Source: Rhodospirillaceae bacterium (lineage in GTDB: Bacteria; Pseudomonadota; Alphaproteobacteria; SP197). From it: 64,000 nucleotides of DNA. Within the stretch, counting starts at the first letter, position 1; each line of letters begins with the position of its first letter. Of this stretch, positions 16,765 through 25,026 are shown one piece after another. Where the stretch lies: contig PBNE01000006.1 of NCBI GenBank assembly GCA_002722885.1, positions 147,690 to 211,689 on the forward strand, read 5' to 3'. The notes beneath the pieces are model-generated. The model did no database searches, was not told the origin of the DNA, and saw only the letters and a list, made by a program, of their open reading frames with translations. The position numbers and the translations under genes were made by a program.

Positions 16765-17816
16765 GAAGGGGTGCCCAGTTCAACAGGAGGACGCGCCAGA
16801 TCCTCACGGATCAGGCGCTGGAAGAAGATGGTGCCGGGCTCCTTCTCTTCGGAGAGTTTGCCTGAGGTGTAAAGACCTGCGTCGAGGTTCTTCTGGACGC
16901 GTTCACACACGCCCATGTCCTCGGCAATCACGGTACGGGAATCGGCGACATAGTCATCGCCGAACTTTTCGTCGCCCTGCGGGACCCAGTAATAGGACTG
17001 GATGCGGACACGCCCTGAGCCGAGTGCTTCGACCTGTTCGACGTTGATCGCACGATCGGAGAAGTGCAGCAGCACGGCCGGGAACTTGTAGACCCAGAGC
17101 CCGTTGCCGGCACGAACATCACCGTCACCGTTGTAGCCGATGTCGAAACCGACGAAGCCACCGTTTTTGTAGGCCCGGATGTCGGCCGATGCGACGGCCT
17201 TGTTGAGGCCCTGATGCACAAAGGGCAGGTGATAACCCTCGCAGGAGTTGTCGCCATAGGCCTTCCAGTCGCAGGCGCCTTCGTAGGTCGTCAGCGAATG
17301 GAAGGTGAAATCGGGGATGGAGGGGTAGGGGTGGCTGAGCGTCGCGATGTCGCCCATCCAGGCATCGAGCGGTGGAGCCTCGGGGTCGAGGCAGATGAAT
17401 AGCAGGCCACGCCAGGTGTCGACCCGCACCGGGAACAGGCCGAACTTCGACTTGTCGAGGACGCCACTTTCGGGAAAGCCGGGTGCCGTGCGCAGGCTGC
17501 CGTCGAAGCCGTACATCCAGCCGTGATAAAGGCAACGCAGGGTCTGACAATGACCGCCTTCGTCATCGAACAGCGGGCCGGCGCGATGGCGGCAGACATT
17601 GTGGAAGGCACGCAACCCGCCATCGCGGTCGAGCACGGCAAAGACCGACCAGCCCGCGACATTGCCGGTGACATAGTCGCCAGGTTTGGCGAGCTGTTCG
17701 GCGCGGCCGATCAGGTGCCAGTGGCGTGCAAAGATATGGCGACGTTCCTTCTGGAACATCTCAGGCTCGCGGTACCAGGCGGCGGGCAGGGTATCGATCA
17801 GAGAGGTGGCGGTCAT
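16761..17816 (-). CDS. Rieske non-haem iron oxygenase, alpha subunit (first)
   Basis: A 351-aa ring-hydroxylating-type oxygenase. The Rieske [2Fe-2S] site is CRHRAG near residue 75 and CLYHGW near residue 95; the mononuclear iron site is CEGYHLPFVH near residue 195, giving the two histidines of the facial triad. The family hydroxylates or demethylates aromatic or quaternary-amine substrates using electrons from a reductase; no reductase or ferredoxin gene is nearby. The ATG has an AAGGAG site and faces a TetR gene across 109 bp containing a dyad. Downstream lies a GST pseudogene that was probably coupled to it. Confidence 0.9.
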   Translation of the reverse strand: MTATSLIDTLPAAWYREPEMFQKERRHIFARHWHLIGRAEQLAKPGDYVTGNVAGWSVFAVLDRDGGLRAFHNVCRHRAGPLFDDEGGHCQTLRCLYHGWMYGFDGSLRTAPGFPESGVLDKSKFGLFPVRVDTWRGLLFICLDPEAPPLDAWMGDIATLSHPYPSIPDFTFHSLTTYEGACDWKAYGDNSCEGYHLPFVHQGLNKAVASADIRAYKNGGFVGFDIGYNGDGDVRAGNGLWVYKFPAVLLHFSDRAINVEQVEALGSGRVRIQSYYWVPQGDEKFGDDYVADSRTVIAEDMGVCERVQKNLDAGLYTSGKLSEEKEPGTIFFQRLIREDLARPPVELGTPS

Positions 17817-17870
17817 GGCGGCTCCTTGGCGTCTTCGTCGCCGACCTCGGGCTTGGGATCAAGAGCGGAA

Positions 17871-17898
17871 TTGTTTTGTAATATTTCATGCGTAATAT
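17871..17898 (+). promoter_or_regulatory. Candidate promoter of the TetR gene
   Basis: TTGTTT at 17871-17876 and TAATAT at 17893-17898 are separated by 16 bp in an otherwise GC-rich region. The predicted start of transcription lies just ahead of the AGGAGA ribosome site and TTG start at 17926. It overlaps an imperfect dyad that could be the repressor site. Confidence 0.5.
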
Positions 17899-17900
17899 AA
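17876..17900. promoter_or_regulatory. Imperfect dyad, possible TetR operator
   Basis: The arms TTGTAATA and TAATATAA flank a 9-bp spacer in the divergent region between the first Rieske gene and the TetR gene. Six of the eight arm positions pair. Its overlap with the candidate promoter suits autoregulation and control of the divergent oxygenase. This is inference from position and symmetry only. Confidence 0.4.
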
Positions 17901-17925
17901 AGGCGAATCGGAACAGGAGAAGCCG

Positions 17926-18534
17926 TTGCCCAAGGTTGTCGATCATGATGTCCGCCGTGAACAGGTCGCCGAAGCCACTTGGCGTGTCATCGGTCGTGAC
18001 GGCCTCGACGGCGCGACCTTGCGTGAGATCGCGCGGGAGGCGGGCTTCAGCACGGGCGTGATCCAGCACTACTTTCTCGATCGCGATGACCTCCTGGCCT
18101 TTGCGGCCGGGCAAATCGCCGAGCGTGCCGGCCAGGGCATCGCGCAGGCCCAATCCGAGCTTGCGCCTGGTCTGGTGCGATTGCGGGCGATGATGCTGAT
18201 CCTGGTTCCACGGGACCTCGAGTCAGCCCGGGTCTCGGCCCTGCTCAGCTTCTGGGCCCGTTCCGCCATCGATCCCGTGCACAACGCCATTCACAACCAG
18301 GCCTATGATGCGTTGCGGCGGACGGTGCGGATTGAAGTCGTCGCCGCGCAGGAAGCCGGCCAGATCGATGATCGGAGAGATCCCGCCGACATCGCTGACA
18401 GCCTGATCGCCTTTGGTGACGGCCTCTGCGTCCGCAGCACACTTGAACCCACCGCCTTTCCAGAAGACCGGCGTGAGCAGCTTATCGAAGGCATGCTCAT
18501 CGCTCTGGCCCCATCCCGGAGGACAGACTCATGA
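17926..18534 (+). CDS. TetR/AcrR family regulator (BetI-like)
   Basis: A 202-aa repressor-type protein with an N-terminal helix-turn-helix (GATLREIAREAGFSTGVIQHYF, about residues 27-50) and a helical ligand-binding domain. The HTH and the overall layout resemble BetI, the choline-responsive regulator. Translation starts at TTG 17926 with AGGAGA upstream. Its end overlaps the second Rieske gene by ATGA, and it is divergent from the first, so it most likely controls both oxygenases. A quaternary amine as inducer is possible but not shown. Confidence 0.87.
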   Translation: MPKVVDHDVRREQVAEATWRVIGRDGLDGATLREIAREAGFSTGVIQHYFLDRDDLLAFAAGQIAERAGQGIAQAQSELAPGLVRLRAMMLILVPRDLESARVSALLSFWARSAIDPVHNAIHNQAYDALRRTVRIEVVAAQEAGQIDDRRDPADIADSLIAFGDGLCVRSTLEPTAFPEDRREQLIEGMLIALAPSRRTDS

Positions 18535-19736
18535 GTGTGACCCAGACATGGTCGCTCGACGATTTCATCAGCGGCGAACAGATCCGGCGGCTGCGCCTGC
18601 CGGCGAACGAGGCTGAGGGGCTTCCAGGCAGGGTTTATGCCGACCCCGCGTTTTTCGAGCTCGAGCGCAGGCAACTCTTTCCCCGGGGCTGGATGGCCAT
18701 TGCCTTCGAATCGGATGTGCCGGAACCCGGCGATGCCGTGCCGATCGAAATCGCTGGCTGGAACTTCATCGTGGCGCGCAACCGCAATGGTGACGTGAAG
18801 GTGTTCCACAACATCTGCCGCCATCGCACGATGACTGTGCTGCGCGAACCCTGCACCAAGGCCCAGACCCTGCAGTGCGGATGGCACGGCTGGACCTATG
18901 ACCTCAACGGCCGCCTGATCGCGACGCCAGACCTCGGCGGTATGGACGAGGCGACCGGCAAGACCAGCGCGGAACAGCCGGGCATCGAAAAGGCCGGGCT
19001 CGGGCTCCGTGAGGTCCGCAGCGAGACTTGGATGCACTTCATCTTCGTCAACATCGACGGCCAGGCCGAACCCTTCGGGACCTTTATCCAACCGGTTCTG
19101 GACAGGATTCCCGACCATGATCTCTCGCAGGTGAAGTTCTCAGGGCTCACGACCCAGGCGCAGTTCGACGGCAACTGGAAGCTCGCGATGGAAACCGGCT
19201 GCGAGGATTATCACCTGCCCTGGGTGCATCCACAGGTCGGCCCGCGCAGTGGTGTCTTCCGGGGCGAGCGTGGCGGCAACACCTATGTTTCGATTGCCAG
19301 CCGTCGCGCGCCCAGCGGCGATGGCCGAACGTCGGCCAACCTGCGGCGCTTTCCCCATCTGGAAGGTTTTGACGACAGCGACGGACTCGGCCCGGAGATC
19401 ATTCTGTTTTTCATCGTGCCCAACGCCATCATCTCGTTCCTGCACGACCATGTCGTGACCAACATCTACAACCCCGTGACCCACGACCGTACGCCCAGCC
19501 GACGCGCTTTCCATTTCCTGGGTGACAACGCGACCGATCCGAGGCTTCAGGGCGTCCGCGAGGGAGTCCGCGATGCCTGGGTGGCCCTGGGTGAACAGGA
19601 CTTCCCCCTGGTCCGCGAGGTCCAGAGCAAACAGGCCCAGCGTGACGAACTCGGCCTTGAAACGCGCTTCTCCGCCTATTGGGAAAGCGCTGTTCACCAC
19701 TTCCAGAATGTCGTTGTGGACCGCCTGACAGCCTGA
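18531..19736 (+). CDS. Rieske non-haem iron oxygenase, alpha subunit (second)
   Basis: A 401-aa oxygenase with Rieske motifs CRHRTM near residue 95 and CGWHGW near residue 120, and the mononuclear iron site CEDYHLPWVH near residue 225. Its size and layout resemble GbcA/CntA-type single-component oxygenases acting on betaines as well as aromatic dioxygenase alpha subunits. It overlaps the TetR stop by 4 bp and so is coupled to its probable regulator. It is clearly a different subgroup from the first oxygenase. No reductase is encoded within the window, so electrons must come from elsewhere. Confidence 0.9.
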   Translation: MSVTQTWSLDDFISGEQIRRLRLPANEAEGLPGRVYADPAFFELERRQLFPRGWMAIAFESDVPEPGDAVPIEIAGWNFIVARNRNGDVKVFHNICRHRTMTVLREPCTKAQTLQCGWHGWTYDLNGRLIATPDLGGMDEATGKTSAEQPGIEKAGLGLREVRSETWMHFIFVNIDGQAEPFGTFIQPVLDRIPDHDLSQVKFSGLTTQAQFDGNWKLAMETGCEDYHLPWVHPQVGPRSGVFRGERGGNTYVSIASRRAPSGDGRTSANLRRFPHLEGFDDSDGLGPEIILFFIVPNAIISFLHDHVVTNIYNPVTHDRTPSRRAFHFLGDNATDPRLQGVREGVRDAWVALGEQDFPLVREVQSKQAQRDELGLETRFSAYWESAVHHFQNVVVDRLTA

Positions 19737-19744
19737 ACGTCACC

Positions 19745-20590
19745 TTACTCCGGCGGGGTGATCACGCTGCGCTGTTCGCCCAGACCGTCGATCCCGAGGC
19801 TGACCACATCGCCTTCCTTCAGGAAGACCTTGGGATCACGACCGACGCCGACGCCGGCAGGCGTGCCGGTGAGCACGATGTCGCCGGGCTCAAGGGTCAT
19901 GAACTGGCTCACGAAGTGAACCAGGTGGGCAACACCGAAGATCATGTTGGCGGTGGAGCCGTCCTGCATGCGTTCGCCGTTGACATCAAGCCAGAGGCGC
20001 AGGTTCTGGGGATCGGGAATCTCGTCGGCTGTGACGAACCAGGGCCCGAGCGGGCAGTAGGTGTCGCCGGACTTGCCGAGAATCCACTGGCCCGTTCCCT
20101 TGGCCTGGAACTTCCGCTCCGAGACGTCGTTGGCCACGCAATAGCCGGCGACATGTTCCAGCGCTTCGGCCTCGTCGACATACTTCGTGCGCTTGCCGAT
20201 CACGGCGGCCAGTTCGACCTCCCAGTCGGTGTGACGGCTGTTGCGCAGCAACACGATCGCATCGTTTGGCCCGCTCAGGCAGGTGTTCGGTTTGAAGAAC
20301 GCGATAGGCTCTTCGGGCGGGGTGTTGCCGGTTTCCTTCGCATGATCGGTGTAGTTGAGGCCTATGCACACGATCTTGCGGATACCCCCGACAGGCATGC
20401 CGAAACGAACATCTTCCTCAACCGCCGGCAGAGATTCCGGGCGGATCGAACGGATGCGGTCCAGTGTCTGCTCCTGAAGGGCCGGCCCTCGGATGTCCTG
20501 AACATGACCCTTGAGGTCGCGCAGAATACCGTCGTCATCGATCATGCCGGGACGCTCGTGGCCCTGCTCTCCGTATCTGACAAGTTTCAC
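19745..20590 (-). CDS. Fumarylacetoacetate hydrolase (FAH) family protein
   Basis: A 281-aa protein of the FAH superfamily, which hydrolyses or decarboxylates beta-diketo acids in the late steps of aromatic and sugar acid breakdown. Visible signs are CIGLNYTDHAKE near residue 76, the metal-binding stretch WEVELAAVIGK, and LTGTPAGVGVGRDP near residue 240. The start is GTG at 20590. It lies just downstream of an SDR gene and next to Rieske oxygenases, as expected for a ring-cleavage pathway or for oxidation of ulosonates. The exact substrate is unclear. Confidence 0.9.
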   Translation of the reverse strand: MKLVRYGEQGHERPGMIDDDGILRDLKGHVQDIRGPALQEQTLDRIRSIRPESLPAVEEDVRFGMPVGGIRKIVCIGLNYTDHAKETGNTPPEEPIAFFKPNTCLSGPNDAIVLLRNSRHTDWEVELAAVIGKRTKYVDEAEALEHVAGYCVANDVSERKFQAKGTGQWILGKSGDTYCPLGPWFVTADEIPDPQNLRLWLDVNGERMQDGSTANMIFGVAHLVHFVSQFMTLEPGDIVLTGTPAGVGVGRDPKVFLKEGDVVSLGIDGLGEQRSVITPPE

Positions 20591-20612
20591 GCTGGTGCCC
20601 CCGCACTGATTT

Positions 20613-21374
20613 TCAGGTTGTCAGGCCGCCGTCGACATTGATGGTCTGGCCCGTGATGTAATCGGCTCCCGCAGAGAGGAATAGGATCGCCTCGCCGTAG
20701 TCAACCGGCGTGCCGATCCGCTGCAGTGGAATTGCACGGTCGAACCCGGCATCCTGACTGGGAAAGCGGCACATCCAGGCTGAATCAACGGCGCCGGGTG
20801 CAATAGCATTCACACGCACGACGGGCGCCAGCGCGCGGGCCCATTCCTTGGTCAGGTTCACCAACCCCGCTTTGGTGGCGCAGTAGACAGAGCTCGAGCC
20901 CCCGTTGCCGTGAGCGGAGATCGAAGCCGTGTTGACGATCGCCCCGCCGGATTCGCGCAAGGCGTTGGCCGCAGCCTTGGTGCAGCGGTAGGGGCCGATC
21001 AGGTTGACGTTCAGAAGCAGATTCCAGAAGTCTTCGTCCTGCCGCTCAAAGTCGCTGGGCGGAATCGGTTGCGGTGTCCCGGGGGTGCCTGCGTTGTTAA
21101 TCAGGAAGTCGAGCCCACCCATGTCGTCGATCGCCCGTCTCATCATGTGTGGTGTATCCTCGGCATCGCCGACATTGCCCGGAGCCGCGACGACGGCGTG
21201 ACCTTCGGCGCTCAACTCGGCGATCACCTCAGGCAGTCGCGGAGACGATGGCAGGTCGTTGATGGCCACCGTCGCGCCGCAACGCAGAAAGGCCTTCACG
21301 GCCCCAAGCCCGATACCCGATGCGCCACCGGTCACGAGGGCCTTCTTCCCGGTCAGATCGTAACTTGCCAACAT
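20613..21374 (-). CDS. Short-chain dehydrogenase/reductase
   Basis: A 253-aa classical SDR with the nucleotide-binding motif TGGASGIG at residues 13-20, NNAG near residue 90, and catalytic Ser and Tyr-x3-Lys in the segment ending YCATK. It would oxidise or reduce a hydroxyl/keto group with NAD(P). I chose ATG 21374 because of the AGGAGA site just upstream; the ORF-track start adds 20 unlikely residues. It is followed by the FAH-family gene after 22 bp, so the two probably act in sequence in the same catabolic pathway. Confidence 0.9.
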   Translation of the reverse strand: MLASYDLTGKKALVTGGASGIGLGAVKAFLRCGATVAINDLPSSPRLPEVIAELSAEGHAVVAAPGNVGDAEDTPHMMRRAIDDMGGLDFLINNAGTPGTPQPIPPSDFERQDEDFWNLLLNVNLIGPYRCTKAAANALRESGGAIVNTASISAHGNGGSSSVYCATKAGLVNLTKEWARALAPVVRVNAIAPGAVDSAWMCRFPSQDAGFDRAIPLQRIGTPVDYGEAILFLSAGADYITGQTINVDGGLTT

Positions 21375-21396
21375 GTTGTGTCTCCTGTGGAGGGGT

Positions 21397-22884
21397 TCAG
21401 GTTTCGGTTTCGTGGCGCCGTGCCAGGGCGTCAAGCAGACGGACGCCCACGCCGGTGGGCCCTCTGGGGCAGAGGGGTTTGTCGTCGTAGTTCATTTCCT
21501 TGCCCGCGATGTCGAGATGGGCCCAGGGCAGGCCGTCGGCAAAACGGGAGAGGAGCTGGGCGGCGTGCGCACAGTCGCCCGTTTCGATCTCTTCGGCGGT
21601 CTGGCGCAGATCGGCGATGTCGGAACCGAGATTCGCCTCGTACTCGTCATCCAGCGGCATGCGCCAGATCTTCTCACCGGTTTCGCCGGAGGCCGCGAGA
21701 AGGTCGGAAGCCAGCGTGTCATCAGTCGAATAGAGGCCGGTGTAGACCAGACCCAGCCCGGCCATGATGGCGTAGGTCAGGGTCGCAAGGTCCACCATCA
21801 GGCGCGGCTTGTAGGTGCGCGCGGTGAACCACAGGGCGTCGGACAGCACCATCCGTCCTTCGGCATCGGTATCGACCACCTCGATGGTCCAGCCGGCCAT
21901 GGTCTTGACCACGTCGCCCGGACGGTAGGCCTTGCTGCCCAGCATGTTTTCCGCGAGCCCAAGGATGCCAACGGCGTTCACCTTAGCCTTGCGCCCGGCC
22001 AGCGCACGCATCGCGCCGGTGACGGCGGCGGCGCCGGCCATGTCGCCCTTCATCTCTTCCATGCCCTTGGCGGACTTGAGCGTGATGCCGCCGGAATCGA
22101 AGGTCATGCCCTTGCCGACAAAGGCCAGCGGTACGGCATCGGGATCATCGGCCCCGTTCCAGCGCATGATCGCCAGGCGCGGTTCGTTGGCACTGCCCTG
22201 GGCCACCGCCAGCATGGCACCCATGCCGTGGGCCTCAAGCCCCTCAGGCCCCAGAGCTTCGATGGTGACACCCATTGAGGTTAGTGCTTCGAGCTCGTCG
22301 ACGAAGGTTTTCGGTGACAGAAGATTGGCCGGCTCGGCGAAGAGGTCGCGTGCCCACAACACACCTGCAGACACATGCAGGAGGTCGTCGTTCCAGAGCG
22401 CGGTCGCGTCGCCGTCGGGGTCATGGATCGTGACAGAGGCGATGGCGCCGTCATCGTCATCCAGAGGCCGGGTACGCAGTCGTTCGTGCCGGTAGCCGCG
22501 CAGACGCAGGCCCAGCGCCAGATGCGCCAGACCTGCCGACGCGCCGTTCGGATGTCGCAGCGCAACGGTGAACGATGCACCGCTTCCGTTATAGGCTGCG
22601 GCGAGTGAGCCGCCGAGCGATTCCCAGCCATGATGGTCCAGGGAATCAGTTCCGCCCAGACCGATCAGGCAAAGCCTGTCAGCATCGGTCCCCTTTGGGG
22701 CGGCCAGCTCGTGAAGTTGTCCGCGCTCACCGGTGAATCGCGTGTTGCCTGCCAACTTTTCAAGGACACCTATTACAGCCGCCTGCAGCGCGGCATTCGA
22801 TGCAGCAGGCTGTCGATCGGAGGTTACGCCGACCACGAGCACGTCCGATTTTTGTGGGACTTCCTTCGAGAACGAAACCTTCAC
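21397..22884 (-). CDS. pepA: Leucyl aminopeptidase (M17)
   Basis: A 495-aa cytosolic aminopeptidase with the M17 signatures: metal and catalytic residues in KGMTFDSGG near residue 260 and the hallmark DTDAEGRMVLSDAL near residue 340. It removes N-terminal amino acids, especially Leu, and in some bacteria also binds DNA. I prefer the GTG at 22884 (VKVSFSKEV), with AGGTGAGG upstream, over the ATG 13 codons earlier. It follows the MoxR-type operon on the same strand by 54 bp but is probably functionally separate. In many alphaproteobacteria it stands near holC; that gene is not seen here. Confidence 0.93.
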   Translation of the reverse strand: MKVSFSKEVPQKSDVLVVGVTSDRQPAASNAALQAAVIGVLEKLAGNTRFTGERGQLHELAAPKGTDADRLCLIGLGGTDSLDHHGWESLGGSLAAAYNGSGASFTVALRHPNGASAGLAHLALGLRLRGYRHERLRTRPLDDDDGAIASVTIHDPDGDATALWNDDLLHVSAGVLWARDLFAEPANLLSPKTFVDELEALTSMGVTIEALGPEGLEAHGMGAMLAVAQGSANEPRLAIMRWNGADDPDAVPLAFVGKGMTFDSGGITLKSAKGMEEMKGDMAGAAAVTGAMRALAGRKAKVNAVGILGLAENMLGSKAYRPGDVVKTMAGWTIEVVDTDAEGRMVLSDALWFTARTYKPRLMVDLATLTYAIMAGLGLVYTGLYSTDDTLASDLLAASGETGEKIWRMPLDDEYEANLGSDIADLRQTAEEIETGDCAHAAQLLSRFADGLPWAHLDIAGKEMNYDDKPLCPRGPTGVGVRLLDALARRHETET

Positions 22885-22938
22885 GCCCGACACCTCACCT
22901 TTCTGGCGCTGACCATATCTCAAGTCTTCACCCGCCCG

Positions 22939-25026
22939 CTAGCGGCCTTCAGAGCGCCAGGCGGCGGCCAGGCCGCCCACAAAGAGCACCAGGGCCAGCC
23001 ACGCGGGCATCAGGGCCAAGGTGTCGATGCCGCGCACGAGGTAGCGGCCGTGGTCGATCACGCCGATCCAGCCGTTGCCGCTGAGATCGCGATCCGGTGA
23101 GACACGTCGGACCGTGGGAAGCGGATCATAGTTCAGCCACGAGATGCTGCCGCCGCTCTGCCCCACGATGGAAGCAAGATTGTCTTCCGTGGCGCGAGGG
23201 TCACGCCATTCCAACGGATTGAGTTCACCAACCGTCACCACCGTGCTGAGTTCACCATCGCTGATCTGGTAGAGGCCCGCTTCGGCGACCGGCAAATCAA
23301 TACCGGCGCGTCCGGGCAGCCCCGGGGTCAGGTCGACCTCTTCGGTTTCCATCGAAGGCGAGGTGACCGAGATGGTATGGACGCTGTCTTCCATACTTTG
23401 CCGCACGATCGAGATCTGGTTGCCGACCGCAACGGCGCGCAGAGCGTTTTCCTCAAGATCGGGTTCCTTCATCAGCCAGTGCGCCAGGCGACGCAGCAAT
23501 TCCTGGCTCGGACCCCCACCATCGTAGCCCCGCGACCACAGCCAGAGGTGGTCTGAAAGAAGCTCGGCAACCCGGCCTTCGCCGACGCGCTGGACGACCA
23601 AAAGAGGCTGATCCTCCAGCCCGTCGAGCAGGACATCGCCTGTCTTCGCGTCGGCAGAAACCTGCCGGAACCACTGTCCCCAGGGTGGGATTTCGTTCTG
23701 GATGCCTTCCAGGTCGGCCGTGACGGGATGGCGGAGGCCGTCCTCGGTGGGCAACACGTTGAAGCCCTGTTCGATGATGTCGCCATTGGGCAGGGCCGGC
23801 ATCAGGTCGCCCAGAATTGTAGTGTGAAGCCCCAGAGGGGTGGCAAAATCGGGGCCGGCCGAGACCATCATCGCGCCGCCTTCAAGGACGTAGTTGGCGA
23901 TGTTCTGGAGATAGATCTCCGGGATCACGCCACGCTTGCGATAGCGATCGAACACGATGAGGTCGAAGTCGTGGAGCTTGGCCTCGAACAGCTCACGGAC
24001 CGGAAACGAGATCAGCGAGAGCTCGCGGATAGGCGTGCCGTCCTGCTTCTCGGGCGGCCGCAGAATCGTGAAATGGACCAGCTCGACCGAGGGGTCGGCC
24101 TTGAGCGTGTTGCGCCAGACCCGCTCGCCGGTGTGAACCTCGCCTGAGATCAGCAGAACCTTGAGATTCTCCCGCACGCCGTTGACGGCAAACACTGCGG
24201 AATTGTTGGCCTCGGTGAGCTCGTTGTCGCGCGGTTCAACCTCCAGCCTGACCACGGAAAGACCGGCACGGTCGGGCAGGAAGCGCATCTCGTAGCGCTC
24301 ACCGATCGGCACATTATGAGTTGCCGGATCGCCGGTGGGCGGTGTCATGGTCACCCGCACTGTGCCGCTGGAGGCACCGCTGTCGTGGACCCGGAACACG
24401 ATGGTGACGATCTGGTCAACGATGCCGTAGCGCGGTGCCTCGATCAGCTCCAGGCGGCGATCGACTTCCTGACGGGCACCGGTCAGCAAGGCATGCATGG
24501 GCGCTTCGATGCCAACCGATGCAAGATCCTCGGGCACATCGTGCACGGCGCCGTCGGTCACCATGACAACACCGGAGATCGCATTGCGCGGCACATCGGC
24601 CAGTGCGCGGCGGATGGCGCCGAACAGGCGCGTGCCGGAACCCGGCAGAGCTCCTTCGCCGGCTGCCTCGGCCGGGTCGATCTCGGCAATCCGGACATCG
24701 AGGTTCGCCAAGCGTCCGAATCGCTCCCGCAGGGCCTCCATGGCGGCTTCTGTTGTCTCTGTGCGCCCCTCGACCGTTTGGCTGGAGGATTTGTCGACCA
24801 AGATCAAGGCGACATCGGGCAGAGCTTCGCGTTGCTCCTCGACCAGCGAGGGATTGGCCATCGCCAGCACCATTGCGCCCAGTGTGAAACAGCGCCAGAA
24901 GGTTCCCGGAGCGCGGCGGACGAAGCCGTAGGCAACCAGCGCCAGCGCGACCACACCGAAGGCGATGATCAGCCACAGCGGCAGCAGCGGCGACAGGACG
25001 ATATCGGTGACGGTGGTGGCGCTCAT
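22939..25026 (-). CDS. Membrane protein with von Willebrand A-like and amidotransferase-like regions
   Basis: A 695-aa protein anchored by two N-terminal helices (about residues 10-60) and one C-terminal helix ending in basic residues. Between them lies a vWA-like region beginning DVALILVDKSSSQ and containing VVMVTDGAVHD, then a beta-rich part and a class-I amidotransferase-like fold (LKVLLISGEVHTGER; YVLEGGAMMVSAG). It overlaps the DUF4159 gene by ATGA. It is the last member of a MoxR-DUF58-DUF4159-membrane protein unit, a layout common in alphaproteobacteria and thought to act in chaperoning or envelope stress. The precise role is unknown. Confidence 0.78.
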   Translation of the reverse strand: MSATTVTDIVLSPLLPLWLIIAFGVVALALVAYGFVRRAPGTFWRCFTLGAMVLAMANPSLVEEQREALPDVALILVDKSSSQTVEGRTETTEAAMEALRERFGRLANLDVRIAEIDPAEAAGEGALPGSGTRLFGAIRRALADVPRNAISGVVMVTDGAVHDVPEDLASVGIEAPMHALLTGARQEVDRRLELIEAPRYGIVDQIVTIVFRVHDSGASSGTVRVTMTPPTGDPATHNVPIGERYEMRFLPDRAGLSVVRLEVEPRDNELTEANNSAVFAVNGVRENLKVLLISGEVHTGERVWRNTLKADPSVELVHFTILRPPEKQDGTPIRELSLISFPVRELFEAKLHDFDLIVFDRYRKRGVIPEIYLQNIANYVLEGGAMMVSAGPDFATPLGLHTTILGDLMPALPNGDIIEQGFNVLPTEDGLRHPVTADLEGIQNEIPPWGQWFRQVSADAKTGDVLLDGLEDQPLLVVQRVGEGRVAELLSDHLWLWSRGYDGGGPSQELLRRLAHWLMKEPDLEENALRAVAVGNQISIVRQSMEDSVHTISVTSPSMETEEVDLTPGLPGRAGIDLPVAEAGLYQISDGELSTVVTVGELNPLEWRDPRATEDNLASIVGQSGGSISWLNYDPLPTVRRVSPDRDLSGNGWIGVIDHGRYLVRGIDTLALMPAWLALVLFVGGLAAAWRSEGR

